Shown here in pieces: positions 7,421 to 16,564 of a stretch of DNA of 64,000 bases. The position numbers were made by a program, and so were the translations under genes. This DNA is from Clostridia bacterium (GTDB lineage: Bacteria; Bacillota; Clostridia; Christensenellales; CAG-917), in NCBI GenBank assembly GCA_900763875.1, contig CAAFLX010000039.1, positions 54,920-118,919 on the forward strand, given 5' to 3'. A model generated the notes under the pieces. It was not told the DNA's origin and did no database searches. It was given only the letters and a program-made list of their open reading frames with translations. Position 1 is the first letter of the stretch. Every line of letters begins with the position of its first letter.

Positions 7421-9826
7421 ATGAAACAGTCGGTTGAAATATCAAAAAAATCGTTGGCAATCTTGCTTTTCGTCGCCGTATTTGCGGCGGTATTTACCCT
7501 TGCGCTCGACCTTGGCGCGCCAAATGTCGCAAACGCCGCCCAAGACAACTTCACAAGGGTGTTTCCTCAAAACAACTATTTTCAATCGGCAAATCCAACC
7601 CTCGTGAGCGCAAACGACAACTATCTCATCATCTATGATAAAGATGCAAAAACTTTGTTTGTGCGCCCAAACGACGCGTCCGACACCTACACGTATGCCG
7701 CCGATTTTGAACAAGTAGACTATCTTTTTATCCTCGATGACGTTGCGTTTTTGCAAGCGGACGGCAAGTATTTTACAATCGACCTCACAAACAAAGAGGC
7801 AACATTAGCCGAGCGCACGCTCTCCTCTCCCTCGCAAATCACCTCGCTCGCAAGCGACGGCGTGCACCTTTATGCGCACTATCTTGCAGGCGATTTGACA
7901 ATATTCGACAAAAATCTCGACGTCGCTTTCGGCGTTGACAACCAAAACTCTTCCGACCTCGTTGGCAAAATCGTAATTGCAGGCGAAAACGATTGCCTAT
8001 ATGCGTTCCCCTTTGCCTACGGCAACGCGTTTTTCGTAAAATACAACGCAACAACAAAGAAAACCGAGGCGCACCCTATCTCTCAAAACGTCACCAAGGC
8101 ATACGTCGGCGACGTTGTATATGCGCTTGCTCTCGTTCCTCAAACGGGGCAAAAAAACATCGTGTGCCTTGACAAACAAAGCGGCGAATTGCTCATTCAA
8201 ACCGAGATTTACCCCACCACTTTCTTTGCGCATCGCAACAAACTTTTCACCATAGAGGACAAAAGCGTTGTTGTGTACACCCTCTCCGATGACAAAACCA
8301 CGCTCGAGCGCACAACGTCAATCACGATGACGGGCGGCGACTTGTCCCACCTCGACAACCCTAGCGACCTATGCTCAACCGAGTCGGGAATCGTCGTTGC
8401 GGACTTTGGCAACAACCGCTTGGCGCATATCGACAAAAACGGCGTTATGACCGAAACCAAACTCGAACAATCTCCGATTGCCCTTGCAACGGCGGGCAAC
8501 GAGATTTATTGCGCTTTTGAAAAAAAGGTGTGCAAAATTGCAGGCGAGCAAACAATCAAAACATACGAGCTTGAAGGCGTGCTTGACGTGGTGTATCTTG
8601 ACAAACTCTACGTCCTTGCAAAAGACGGCGTTTACACGGCAATCGCCAACTCCCTCATCAAAATTCACTCCGTTGAAAACGGCAAGCGTATCGCAGTTGC
8701 CAAAGACGGCATAAACGTGTACGTACTCACCGCAACGAGCGTTGTTGCAATCAACCGAAACGGCGACAAACTTCTTGACCTTGCAAGCGGCAATTTTGAA
8801 ACCGCCAAAGACTTTGCCGTCGATTATCAAGGCAAAGTTTTCATTGCGTTCGAGGACAAAATTACATCTTATTACGGTGGCGAAACTCAAACCGTTGTGC
8901 CCCGTTCCTCGTCAATGAAAGCGACGATAACAAGCGTATGCCTTGACAACTCCAACCTTCTTTTCACCGCAAAAGAGAGCTTTGTCGGCACAATGAGCAC
9001 AAACGCAACCACCAAAGACAACTTTGAAAAGCAAGCCCCCGACCTTGCAGGCAAACCCTATTATTTTGCAAAAGCAACCGAGGGCGCGCTCAACTATTCG
9101 TGGGACGGCAGACTTGAAAACACCACCCTTGCATCGAAGGCAACCTACCTCGTTATTGACGATCAGATCGATGGCGACGAAAGCGGCGAATACCGCTTTG
9201 CACTCGTTGGCGATAAACTTGTCAAAATCACCAAATCCGACTTTGAAAGAGTTGAAACCACAACGTTAAACGGCGATTTCGTCGCATTGCACAACACAAC
9301 GCTGCACACTCTTCCCTATTCTCAATCGGGTGCAATCGCCCTCAAAAAAGACGAAAAAGTCGTGCGCGTGAGCGACGTTGCAGGTTGGGACAACTCAAAA
9401 TGGACGCTCGTTGCATATAACGACAAAACATATTTCGTCAACTCGTCGGACATCGAAGAATATATCGTCGTTGTTCCCGAAAAGGACAGAGTGTACGGCA
9501 AAGCCAACGCCGATAGAGTGGGCGGAGTCGTCAACGTATACGCAGCTCCCGATAAAAACTCCGAACTTGTCGAACAAATCGTTGACGGCAGCAAAGTCGA
9601 GGTGCTTGAAACCCTTGACGATTTCTACTACGTCACCTACGAGGGCAAAGTCGGCTACATTGCCAAAGACCAGCTGAAAATCGACGGACTGACAACGGTG
9701 CAAATCGTTGCAATCGTGCTTGCAATCATTGTTGCGCTTGCAGGCACAGCCATCTTTGCGTCAATCTATCTCACTCGCAAAAACGGCGACAAACAAAAGA
9801 AAGACGCCACACCGAAACGTTTTTAG
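7421..9826 (+). CDS. Extracellular beta-propeller-like protein with SH3 domain and C-terminal membrane anchor
   Basis: About 801 residues. It has a signal peptide (LAILLFVAVFAAVFTLALDL), then some 600 residues of repeated beta-strand units typical of NHL/WD-type propellers (for example SGIVVADFGNNRLAHID). A bacterial SH3-type domain follows (residues about 690-755, ending VGYIAKDQL), then a membrane helix (VQIVAIVLAIIVALAGTAIF) and a basic tail. It is probably displayed on the cell surface; the SH3 domain suggests contact with cell wall or peptide. No enzymatic motif was seen. The ATG at 7421 is preferred to an upstream TTG because the signal peptide is then well formed and the promoter spacing fits a leaderless message. 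Its partner or ligand is unknown. Confidence 0.75.
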   Translation: MKQSVEISKKSLAILLFVAVFAAVFTLALDLGAPNVANAAQDNFTRVFPQNNYFQSANPTLVSANDNYLIIYDKDAKTLFVRPNDASDTYTYAADFEQVDYLFILDDVAFLQADGKYFTIDLTNKEATLAERTLSSPSQITSLASDGVHLYAHYLAGDLTIFDKNLDVAFGVDNQNSSDLVGKIVIAGENDCLYAFPFAYGNAFFVKYNATTKKTEAHPISQNVTKAYVGDVVYALALVPQTGQKNIVCLDKQSGELLIQTEIYPTTFFAHRNKLFTIEDKSVVVYTLSDDKTTLERTTSITMTGGDLSHLDNPSDLCSTESGIVVADFGNNRLAHIDKNGVMTETKLEQSPIALATAGNEIYCAFEKKVCKIAGEQTIKTYELEGVLDVVYLDKLYVLAKDGVYTAIANSLIKIHSVENGKRIAVAKDGINVYVLTATSVVAINRNGDKLLDLASGNFETAKDFAVDYQGKVFIAFEDKITSYYGGETQTVVPRSSSMKATITSVCLDNSNLLFTAKESFVGTMSTNATTKDNFEKQAPDLAGKPYYFAKATEGALNYSWDGRLENTTLASKATYLVIDDQIDGDESGEYRFALVGDKLVKITKSDFERVETTTLNGDFVALHNTTLHTLPYSQSGAIALKKDEKVVRVSDVAGWDNSKWTLVAYNDKTYFVNSSDIEEYIVVVPEKDRVYGKANADRVGGVVNVYAAPDKNSELVEQIVDGSKVEVLETLDDFYYVTYEGKVGYIAKDQLKIDGLTTVQIVAIVLAIIVALAGTAIFASIYLTRKNGDKQKKDATPKRF

Positions 9827-9845
9827 AATTTAACTTACACATCTC

Positions 9846-9871
9846 AAAAGCCTCGCAACAGCGAGGCTTTT
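9846..9871 (+). terminator. Intrinsic terminator after the propeller gene
   Basis: An 11-bp perfect stem, AAAAGCCTCGC (9846-9856) with GCGAGGCTTTT (9861-9871), loop AACA, followed by TGTTTTG. Confidence 0.92.
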
Positions 9872-10278
9872 GTTTTGAAGGAAATAATTTTTCGAGCTTC
9901 TGTTCTTCCTCTAAAAGAGGTGGACGGCGTGTACTCTAAATTAGATGTACCCCCTCTTTCCCTATCGGGTGTTTATTCTTTCCCTACAAAAGTGCGGCGG
10001 TGGAACTCAAAATTGCAATTTTCCCCTTCCTCAGGTGTTTCCCCAACCACCGTTCCCCCTCTGCGTGACCTTGAGGGAACCCACGGTGTCCGCTCCGCGT
10101 GGGGACACACTCAGCACTCGCATAGATTGCTATCGTCCTCTTGTTATGCCACTCGTTCGCGGACGAAAAAATCCCAACTCGTCCGCTCACTTGTACTATA
10201 ACATCAAGCTCGGCGTTCGCTTTCTCGCCGCCGTTGCGGCTCGTGTTCCGTCTTTGAAATTGCACATTCTGTTTATAA
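9872..10278 (+). other. Gene-free stretch, no recognised coding content
   Basis: About 400 bases with C-rich runs and several local inverted repeats (for instance GTGTCC...GGACAC near 10090-10110). Short open frames here have odd composition, no RBS and no family resemblance, so none is called. It leads directly into the hairpin cluster at 10279-10582. Confidence 0.5.
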
Positions 10279-10582
10279 GTACGCTCGAATCAAAACCCAG
10301 CGTACAATATCATTTAAGCGCGATATTTGGATAAAGAGCAAGGAAAAGCCCCTCGAATGGCAACCCTAACGTACAAGAAGTACATGAGTTGTCAGCCGAG
10401 AGGCTTTGACACAGCTATTTGCGTTTGGGAAAAAGACATAGCTCAAACCACACATTTAAGCCGTCAAACAGATGAATAACAAGAAAGGCACGGCTCGAAT
10501 CAAAACCCAGCGTACATAGGCGTACGTGGTTTTGAGGCGAGTCGTGCCTGACGAAGTTAGTCGCTGTTTGACGGCTTAAATG
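10279..10582. repeat. Cluster of three related hairpins sharing a CTCGAAT...CGTAC core
   Basis: A 24-base direct repeat begins at 10283 and at 10493. Hairpin 1 is 10279-10305 (GTACGCT/AGCGTAC). Hairpin 2 is 10345-10407 (AAAGCC-CTCG paired with CGAG-GGCTTT, then GGCAAC/GTTGTC, then GTAC/GTAC). Hairpin 3 is 10453-10582, closed by a perfect 19-bp arm pair (CTGTTTGACGGCTTAAATG at 10564-10582), then AGGCACGGCTCG with CGAGTCGTGCCT, CAAAACC/GGTTTTG and CGTAC/GTACG at the tip. Hairpin 3 includes the stop codon of degV. It could be a structured RNA or a small inverted-repeat element; it is not recognised. Confidence 0.65.
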
Positions 10583-11436
10583 CGGGTTTTGCCCATAAAA
10601 AATACAGCCAACGCATTATACCCCGCACACCCCGACACAAGTCGATTGATATATCCGTACTTGACGGGAACGCCGCCTGCGATTTGTTCGATTTGCGCGC
10701 CGAAAGCGTGCGCTTCTTCGGGGCAATTTGTGTGTCCGATGAGGATGAAGTCGTTGTCTTCGGGGATATAATTGGTTTTGAAAAACTTTATCATTTCGGC
10801 AATAGACTTTTTCCTGCCGATGGCTTTTGTGACGATACCGATTCTGCCCTCGGTGGTAAGTTGCAAAACGGGATTGATGTGCACAATCATGCCGAAAAGT
10901 GCTGCGAGCGTGGAGATACGTCCGCTATTTCGCAAGTTGATGAGGTCGCTGACGATGAAACAATGGTGGGCGTTGAGCTTGTGAAGTTCCACCCAATCGG
11001 CGATTTCCTCCATAGACTTGCCCTCTTGCTGCATTTTTTTGGCATAGTAGACGAGCAATCCTTCACCGCCCGCGCCTGCAAGCGTGTCGATGACGATGAT
11101 TTTGCGCTCGGGATATTTGATACGCAAGCCTTTTGCGATGTAGGTTATGTTGTCAAAACTGCCGCTCATACCCGACGAAAAACCGATATACAGCACGTCT
11201 TTGCCTTCGCTGAGCACTTGCTCGAACATAACTTCTGCGTCGTGGGGATTGATTTGCGAGGTTTTGACAAGTTTGCCTGCTTTTAGTTTTTCATAAAAAA
11301 GTTCGATGGGATATTCGTCATCTTTTTCATAAAAACGGTCTTCCAACGTGAAAGAAAACGGAAGACGGCGAGTGGGATTTTCCTCATAATAACCTTCAAA
11401 AAGGTCTGCGGTGTTGTCGGTTACGATTTCAAACAT
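10576..11436 (-). CDS. DegV family fatty-acid-binding protein
   Basis: A soluble 286-residue protein of the DegV/FakB family, which binds a fatty acid and presents it to the kinase FakA for phosphorylation. The family pattern is clear: MFEIVTDNTADL at the start, VKTSQINPHDAEVMFE, the YIGFSSGMSGSFDN loop that holds the lipid carboxylate, the VIDTLAGAGGEGLLVYYA segment and NLRNSGRIS. The RBS AAAGGAG stands before the ATG at 11436. No fakA-like gene lies nearby. The last codons overlap the hairpin cluster at 10453-10582. Confidence 0.92.
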   Translation of the reverse strand: MFEIVTDNTADLFEGYYEENPTRRLPFSFTLEDRFYEKDDEYPIELFYEKLKAGKLVKTSQINPHDAEVMFEQVLSEGKDVLYIGFSSGMSGSFDNITYIAKGLRIKYPERKIIVIDTLAGAGGEGLLVYYAKKMQQEGKSMEEIADWVELHKLNAHHCFIVSDLINLRNSGRISTLAALFGMIVHINPVLQLTTEGRIGIVTKAIGRKKSIAEMIKFFKTNYIPEDNDFILIGHTNCPEEAHAFGAQIEQIAGGVPVKYGYINRLVSGCAGYNALAVFFMGKTRI

Positions 11437-11559
11437 AATTGACTCCTTTATAAGTCAATACTAGCACACAAAATCTCTTTTGTCTAGACGGTATAACATA
11501 AGTTTATCCTTAATATTTGTTAAATAACGGCGGTTGACGGGCATATTTTCGCTTTTGTA

Positions 11560-11588
11560 TTGAGTTTTCAAAAATAGTATGCTAAACT
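11560..11588 (+). promoter_or_regulatory. Promoter of the aminotransferase gene
   Basis: TTGAGT (11560-11565), 17-base spacer, TAAACT (11583-11588), leaving a leader of about 32 bases. Confidence 0.55.
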
Positions 11589-11626
11589 TGCTATTATACA
11601 CAACGACACGTCATCGAGAGGAACGT

Positions 11627-12814
11627 ATGGACTATTCAAAACTGCTAAATCCTGTCGCACGCGATATGAAACCGTCGGGCATTCGCGAATTTTTCGGCAT
11701 TGCGGCAACAAGGAAAAATTGTCTGTCTTTGGGCGTTGGCGAGCCTGATTTTTCAACTCCCACCGCGTTTTCGCAAGCAGGAATAAACAGCATAAACGCA
11801 GGCAAAACCCAGTACACGGCAAACGCAGGTCTTCTCGAACTTCGCGAGGCAATTTCAGCCTACACAAAGCATTTTATCGGTCTTGAATACGACCCTAAAA
11901 GCGAGATTATCATCACCGTCGGCGCAAGCGAGGGCATTGACGCGTCTTTCAGAGCGATAATCGCTCCCGGCGACGAGGTGCTTATCCCCGAACCGTGTTT
12001 CGTGTGTTATTCTCCCCTTGTATCCCTTTGCGGCGGCATTCCCGTCCCGATTGATTGCAAGATTGAAGATGAATTTAAGCTCACACCGCAAGAGTTGGAG
12101 GCGGCAATCACTCCAAAAACAAAAGCGTTGTTGCTCGCCTACCCCAACAACCCAACGGGGGCGGTTATGGAAGAGAGCGACCTTGAAAAGCTCGTGCCAA
12201 TCATCAAAAAGCACAATCTAATCGTGTTTAGCGACGAGATTTACGGCGAGCTTGTCTACGGCGGTGTCAAATTTACGTCCATAGCCTCCCTTGACGGCAT
12301 GCGCGAGCGCACGATCATAATAAGCGGATTTTCAAAGTATTTTGCAATGACGGGTTGGCGGCTAGGCTATGTGTGCGCCCCAAAAGAAATCGTTGACGTA
12401 ATCTACAAAATCCATCAATACGCAATTATGTGCGCCTCGACCGCCGCTCAATACGTGGCGTTAGAAGCACTGAATACATCAAACAAGGACAATTTTGCCG
12501 AGGTGCATCAAATGCGCGACGAGTATGACAAACGCAGACAATATCTTGTCGCTCGCCTCAACGCTATGGGGCTTGAATGTTTTGAGCCAAGAGGTGCTTT
12601 TTACGTCTTTCCGAGCGTCAAGTCCACGGGTATGGACGGCAGAGAGTTTGCCTACGCCCTGCTCGATGCCAAAAACGTTGCGGTTGTCCCCGGCGACGCA
12701 TTCGGCAACAGCGGCAAAGACTTTGTGCGCATAAGCTATGCCTATTCAATCGACGTCATAAAAAAAGCATTGGACTTGATTGAAGAATTTATCAACGAGC
12801 TTAAAACAAAATAA
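11627..12814 (+). CDS. Class I/II PLP-dependent aminotransferase
   Basis: Transfers an amino group between an amino acid and a 2-oxo acid; probably aspartate/aromatic-type, but the substrate cannot be read from the sequence. In the 395-residue protein SLGVGEPDFSTP near the start, LLAYPNNPTGAVM, FSDEIYGEL and the PLP lysine motif SGFSKYFAMTGWRLGY are all present. C-terminal VRISYAYS contains the carboxylate-binding Arg. The ATG at 11627 follows the RBS GAGAGGAA; an in-frame TTG further upstream is not needed. It is followed by a bidirectional terminator shared with folD. Confidence 0.9.
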   Translation: MDYSKLLNPVARDMKPSGIREFFGIAATRKNCLSLGVGEPDFSTPTAFSQAGINSINAGKTQYTANAGLLELREAISAYTKHFIGLEYDPKSEIIITVGASEGIDASFRAIIAPGDEVLIPEPCFVCYSPLVSLCGGIPVPIDCKIEDEFKLTPQELEAAITPKTKALLLAYPNNPTGAVMEESDLEKLVPIIKKHNLIVFSDEIYGELVYGGVKFTSIASLDGMRERTIIISGFSKYFAMTGWRLGYVCAPKEIVDVIYKIHQYAIMCASTAAQYVALEALNTSNKDNFAEVHQMRDEYDKRRQYLVARLNAMGLECFEPRGAFYVFPSVKSTGMDGREFAYALLDAKNVAVVPGDAFGNSGKDFVRISYAYSIDVIKKALDLIEEFINELKTK

Positions 12815-12894
12815 AAAATCAAACAAAACAAAATTTTGCCACCAAAACAGCGAAATTAAAACGGTTAGATGACCGAAATCGTGGTGTTTTACAT

Positions 12895-12930
12895 AAAGAA
12901 AGCCGCCAAAAAAAGTTGGCGGTTTTCTTT
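12895..12930. terminator. Bidirectional terminator between aminotransferase and folD
   Basis: Arms AAAGAAAGCCGCCAA (12895-12909) and TTGGCGGTTTTCTTT (12916-12930) are A-rich outside and T-rich on exit for both strands. Confidence 0.85.
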
Positions 12931-12961
12931 ATGCAACACGGCAACACGGTTGCCGTTTGTT

Positions 12962-13819
12962 TTATTCGATTTCGTTTTGTTGTTTATACGCTTTTATTGT
13001 GTTTGCCAAAAGCATTGTCACCGTCATAGGGCCGACTCCGCCCGGCACGGGAGTAATATACGAGCATTTCGAGGCAACCGAGTCAAAATCCACGTCGCCG
13101 CAAAGTTTGCCGTTTTCGTCCCTATCCATACCCACGTCAATCACCACCGCGCCCTCTTTGACCATATCCGCAGTCAAAAACTTGGCTTTTCCGATTGCAA
13201 CACACACTATATCGGCGCGCGAGGTGATTTCTTTTAGGTTTTGCGTTTTCGAGTGGCAAATAGTGACGGTGCAATTTCTGTCGAGCAAAAGCTGTGCAAG
13301 CGGTTTGCCGACAAGATTGGAGCGGCCGACAACCACCGCATTTTTGCCTTGCAACTCAATATTGTAATAATCGAGCAACTTCATCACTCCGTACGGAGTG
13401 CAAGCCACAAGGCTGTCGCGCCCCGTCCAAAGCCTACCCTTTTGCACATAATGGCAACCGTCCACGTCCTTATCGGGGTCGATAAGATCCAAAAGCGCGT
13501 TTTCGTCAAGGTGTTTTGGCAAGGGAAGTTGCAAAATCATACCCGTCACGTCGGGATTGTCGTTGAGATAGCTTATCGTGCCGGCAACCTCGTCAAAAGT
13601 CGCCTCTGCAGGAAGTTTGCAAAGGAATGACTTCATTCCAACCTCATCGCACGCCTTGATTTTGTTGCGCACGTACACCTCGGACGCTTGGTCGTCGCCA
13701 ACCAAAATGACCGCAAGTCCGATAGAATTCGGATATTTCAAGTCGGCGAGCTTTTGCACGTCGCTTTTTATTTGTTCTCTAGTGACTTTTGCCACGAGTT
13801 TTCCGTCGATAATCTGCAT
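12962..13819 (-). CDS. folD: Bifunctional methylene-THF dehydrogenase / methenyl-THF cyclohydrolase
   Basis: Interconverts 5,10-methylene-THF, methenyl-THF and 10-formyl-THF in one-carbon metabolism. The 285-residue protein has SIGLAVILVGDDQASEVYVRNK with the catalytic YxxxK (Y...K of VYVRNK), LQLPLPKHL, the Rossmann segment VVVGRSNLVGKP and the C-terminal PVPGGVGPMTVTMLL. The RBS AGAGGTG lies before the ATG at 13819. A second folate gene, the 5-formyl-THF cyclo-ligase, is about 4 kb away. Confidence 0.96.
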   Translation of the reverse strand: MQIIDGKLVAKVTREQIKSDVQKLADLKYPNSIGLAVILVGDDQASEVYVRNKIKACDEVGMKSFLCKLPAEATFDEVAGTISYLNDNPDVTGMILQLPLPKHLDENALLDLIDPDKDVDGCHYVQKGRLWTGRDSLVACTPYGVMKLLDYYNIELQGKNAVVVGRSNLVGKPLAQLLLDRNCTVTICHSKTQNLKEITSRADIVCVAIGKAKFLTADMVKEGAVVIDVGMDRDENGKLCGDVDFDSVASKCSYITPVPGGVGPMTVTMLLANTIKAYKQQNEIE

Positions 13820-13922
13820 ATTGCACCTCTATACGATTATATCACCTGATAAATCGCATTGTCAAAACATATTGATTTTGTGAAAAAAATTTCGCTTTTT
13901 GCATATTTTTGGGAAATGCATA

Positions 13923-13951
13923 TTGACAACATAATATCCAATATGTATAAT
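13923..13951 (+). promoter_or_regulatory. Consensus promoter of the mgtC-like gene
   Basis: TTGACA (13923-13928), 17 bases, TATAAT (13946-13951): full consensus in both boxes, with a leader of about 40 bases. Confidence 0.85.
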
Positions 13952-13997
13952 AAATCAACGAAATTGCAAGAAAACGGTAGTTTTTGAAGGAAAATGT

Positions 13998-14702
13998 ATG
14001 GACAACTGGGCAGTAGTCGATTGGACAAAAGACGTATGGCATTTCATTGCGCGTATGCTGATTGCCGTGATTTGCGGCTTGGCAATAGGATTCGAGCGCA
14101 AATCTCGCAGCAAGGAGGCAGGCATTCGCACGCACGCAATCGTATGTTTGGCGTCCTGCCTGTTTATGATTTTGTCAAAATATCTCACCGTGCCTCTTTT
14201 TAGCGACATCACGGGCGGCACTTTCAACAGCGACGCAACGCGCATCGCGGCGCAAGTCGTCACGGGCATCGGCTTTTTGGGCGCAGGCATAATTATGTAC
14301 AGGCGCGACGTAATGCACGGGCTTACCACGGCGGCAGGCGTATGGGCGACGTCGGCAATCGGCATGTCGATCGGAGGCGGCTTTATCGTGACGGGCGTTG
14401 TGGCAACGGCAATGATACTGCTTTTGCAACTGATATTCCACCTCCCCATCAAAGCGTTCACCACCCGCCATATCGCCATTGTCAAGATGCAAATTTGGGC
14501 GGAAAACGACGAGATTTTGCCGCAAATCATGCAAAAACTCGGCGCAAAAAAAGTGAGTTCCTACAAGGCAAAACTCGTTGGCGAAAGTCTTATTGCCACC
14601 GTTGAAATCGCCACAATGGAAGAGCTTGACCCCAACCAATTCAACTCCCTTATGCGTGAATTTCCAAAGCATCTTCTCTCAATCGAGCGCACCGACGAAT
14701 AA
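13998..14702 (+). CDS. MgtC/SapB family membrane protein
   Basis: An inner-membrane protein of 234 residues. Four or five hydrophobic helices are followed by a small cytoplasmic ACT-like tail (from about residue 155). The family signature is present: AVICGLAIGFERKSRSKEAGIRTH, then TRIAAQVVTGIGFLGAGIIM and LTTAAGVWATSAIGM. In other bacteria this family helps survival at low magnesium or modulates ATP synthase; the role here is not shown. The RBS GAAGGAAAA precedes the ATG at 13998. The gene is monocistronic and convergent with the dehydrogenase at 14911. Confidence 0.92.
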   Translation: MDNWAVVDWTKDVWHFIARMLIAVICGLAIGFERKSRSKEAGIRTHAIVCLASCLFMILSKYLTVPLFSDITGGTFNSDATRIAAQVVTGIGFLGAGIIMYRRDVMHGLTTAAGVWATSAIGMSIGGGFIVTGVVATAMILLLQLIFHLPIKAFTTRHIAIVKMQIWAENDEILPQIMQKLGAKKVSSYKAKLVGESLIATVEIATMEELDPNQFNSLMREFPKHLLSIERTDE

Positions 14703-14855
14703 CGTTTTTTTTGCATCGCTGAAAAGTTTTGCAAATCGTGCGACAAGCGCACGTACAAAAGAAAATTGCGCAACACCCAAAAGCGCGCAACACATTGATT
14801 CATGCAACCGACTTGTCGGAAAAGGACAAACCGACTTGTTTGGTTACCTCCTCAC

Positions 14856-14891
14856 AAAAGGAAAAGCACACCGAGGTGTGCTTTTCCTTTT
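14856..14891. terminator. Strong bidirectional terminator
   Basis: A near-perfect stem of about 16 bp: AAAAGGAAAAGCACACC (14856-14872) with GGTGTGCTTTTCCTTTT (14875-14891). It serves the mgtC-like gene on one strand and the hydroxyacid dehydrogenase on the other. Confidence 0.9.
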
Positions 14892-14910
14892 GAAATATTC
14901 GACAAATTTG

Positions 14911-15846
14911 TCAATTCACTTTGTTTATAGGGTTATTTTGCAAAAATGCGCGCACGTTGTCCTCTGTTGCGTGCAAAAGTCTGATTCGTGCCTCGACGCT
15001 TGCCCAAGCCATATGCGGTGTGATAAGGCAATTTTTTGCGTGAATCAAGGGGTTGTCGGCTTTTGGCGGCTCGCACGTAAGCACGTCAAGCCCCGCGCCT
15101 GCAAGTCTACCCTCGTTGAGTGCGTTTGCCAAAGCGTATTCGTCGATAAGACCGCCGCGCGCTGTGTTGATAAGGTACGCCGTGGGCTTGAACAGCGACA
15201 AACTTTGCTCGTTTATCATAAGTTTCGAGCCGTCGTTGAGGGGGCAGTGCAACGTCACGAAATCTGCGTTTTTGAACACTTCTTCCTTTGAAACGCACCC
15301 CTCGACGGGCGTTCTTGTGCTTATCAAGACGTTCATACCGAACGCTTTTGCTATTTGAGCGACCTTGCGCCCGATACTGCCGTAGCCGATTATGCCGAGC
15401 GTTTTGCCGTAAAGCTCGTGAATTGCGCCGAGCGTATATGCAAAATCTTTGCAATTTTGCCAATCACCTCTTGCAACCGACGACGTATGCACGTCGAGTT
15501 TGTTTGCAAATTCAAGGATAAAAGCAAACGTGAGTTGCGCAACCGAATTTGTGCTGTAATACGGCACGTTGCAAACGGTGATACCAAGCTCTTTTGCCGC
15601 CTCGATATCCACGATATTATACCCTGTTGCCAAAACGGTGATAAGTTTGAGGTTTTTGCATTTTGCGAGCAAATCTCTTGTCACAACCACCTTGTTGAGT
15701 ACCAAAATATCCGCGTCTTTTGCGCGCGACAGCACCTCGCTTTGCTCGGTTCTGTCATAGTAAGTCACCTCGCCGAACTGATTGAGAAAATCAAAATTCA
15801 GCTCGTTTCCCTTTGCGGTTGCCCCGTCAAGAATAACAATTTTCAT
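14911..15846 (-). CDS. D-isomer-specific 2-hydroxyacid dehydrogenase
   Basis: NAD-dependent reductase of 2-oxo acids; hydroxypyruvate/glycerate dehydrogenase is the closest guess. In the 311-residue protein LITVLATGYNIVDIEAAKELGI is the substrate-side signature, LGIIGYGSIGRKVAQIAKAFGM the NAD-binding GxGxxG, and LINTARGGLIDE carries the catalytic Arg. Glu and His follow in the expected places (GLDVLTCEPP; ITPHMAWAS). The start at 15846 has a weak RBS. It shares its terminator with the convergent mgtC-like gene. Confidence 0.92.
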   Translation of the reverse strand: MKIVILDGATAKGNELNFDFLNQFGEVTYYDRTEQSEVLSRAKDADILVLNKVVVTRDLLAKCKNLKLITVLATGYNIVDIEAAKELGITVCNVPYYSTNSVAQLTFAFILEFANKLDVHTSSVARGDWQNCKDFAYTLGAIHELYGKTLGIIGYGSIGRKVAQIAKAFGMNVLISTRTPVEGCVSKEEVFKNADFVTLHCPLNDGSKLMINEQSLSLFKPTAYLINTARGGLIDEYALANALNEGRLAGAGLDVLTCEPPKADNPLIHAKNCLITPHMAWASVEARIRLLHATEDNVRAFLQNNPINKVN

Positions 15847-15961
15847 AGCAAATCCAACATATCAATCGACGTCATTTTGACGACATTTTTTCAAATAAAC
15901 CCGTTTAGAACATCAAAAACCCGTTTTCCCAAAAACACGACCGCTTTTGAAAATGGTTTTA

Positions 15962-16411
15962 TTATTCTTCAACAAGTTTTCTCTTTCTGTCGTTGATGAT
16001 ACCAAGCCCGTCTTTCATACTCTTTTCCGCGCTGTCGAGGATATTGAACGCAAGCGAGCGAGCCTCGTAGTCCATTTTGTGATAATTCTCCTCCGCCTCG
16101 CGTTGCATAGCCTCCGCCTCGGCTTTTGCGCGCGCATACACCTCGGTTTCGGTCATAAGGCGTTTGGCTTGTTCCTCTGCTTTGTCCATAGTTTCGTTTG
16201 CGTACTTCTCTGCTTTTTCGATGATTTCGTCGCGCTCTTTTTTGATTTGAGTCGCCTCTCTCAACACGAGCGGATAACTTGCCCTAAAACGCGAGATGAG
16301 GTCGAGCAAAACCGCCTTATTGATAACGATGTCGCTGTTGCTGAACGCGGCCTTTTTGGCTTTTAGCACTTCGCTTTCGATTTCATTGATGAGCATATCG
16401 ATGGTTTCCAT
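15962..16411 (-). CDS. Coiled-coil protein of the rsmD-coaD neighbourhood
   Basis: 149 residues, almost wholly charged helix (residues about 50-140, rich in Glu, Lys and Ala), with an N-terminal MLINEIESEVLKAKK and a middle REATQIKKERDEIIEKAEKYA. Such proteins sit next to coaD in many Clostridia and are often labelled ATPase or ATP-synthase-B-like. No nucleotide-binding motif is present. The function is unknown; a structural or DivIVA-like role is possible. It has its own promoter (16439-16467) and the RBS AAAGGGG. Confidence 0.7.
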   Translation of the reverse strand: METIDMLINEIESEVLKAKKAAFSNSDIVINKAVLLDLISRFRASYPLVLREATQIKKERDEIIEKAEKYANETMDKAEEQAKRLMTETEVYARAKAEAEAMQREAEENYHKMDYEARSLAFNILDSAEKSMKDGLGIINDRKRKLVEE

Positions 16412-16438
16412 AACGCACCCCTTTTGTATATTGATAAA

Positions 16439-16467
16439 ATTTTAGTCTATTATGTTGCATATTTCAA
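16439..16467 (-). promoter_or_regulatory. Promoter of the coiled-coil gene
   Basis: Minus-strand TTGAAA (16462-16467), 17-base spacer, TAAAAT (16439-16444). Confidence 0.65.
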
Positions 16468-16564
16468 CCCCCAAAGGTCAAAAACGCTTATATTTTTTGC
16501 ATAAACGCAAAGCGCGGCTCGCATTTACAAGGCTCGGCAAATTCGGTTTTTGCCGATTGCTCTT

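Noticed and set aside
9875..10334. Plus-strand frames of 108 and 129 codons
   Set aside because: No ribosome site, odd Ser/Arg/Pro-rich composition and overlap with hairpins; more likely non-coding.
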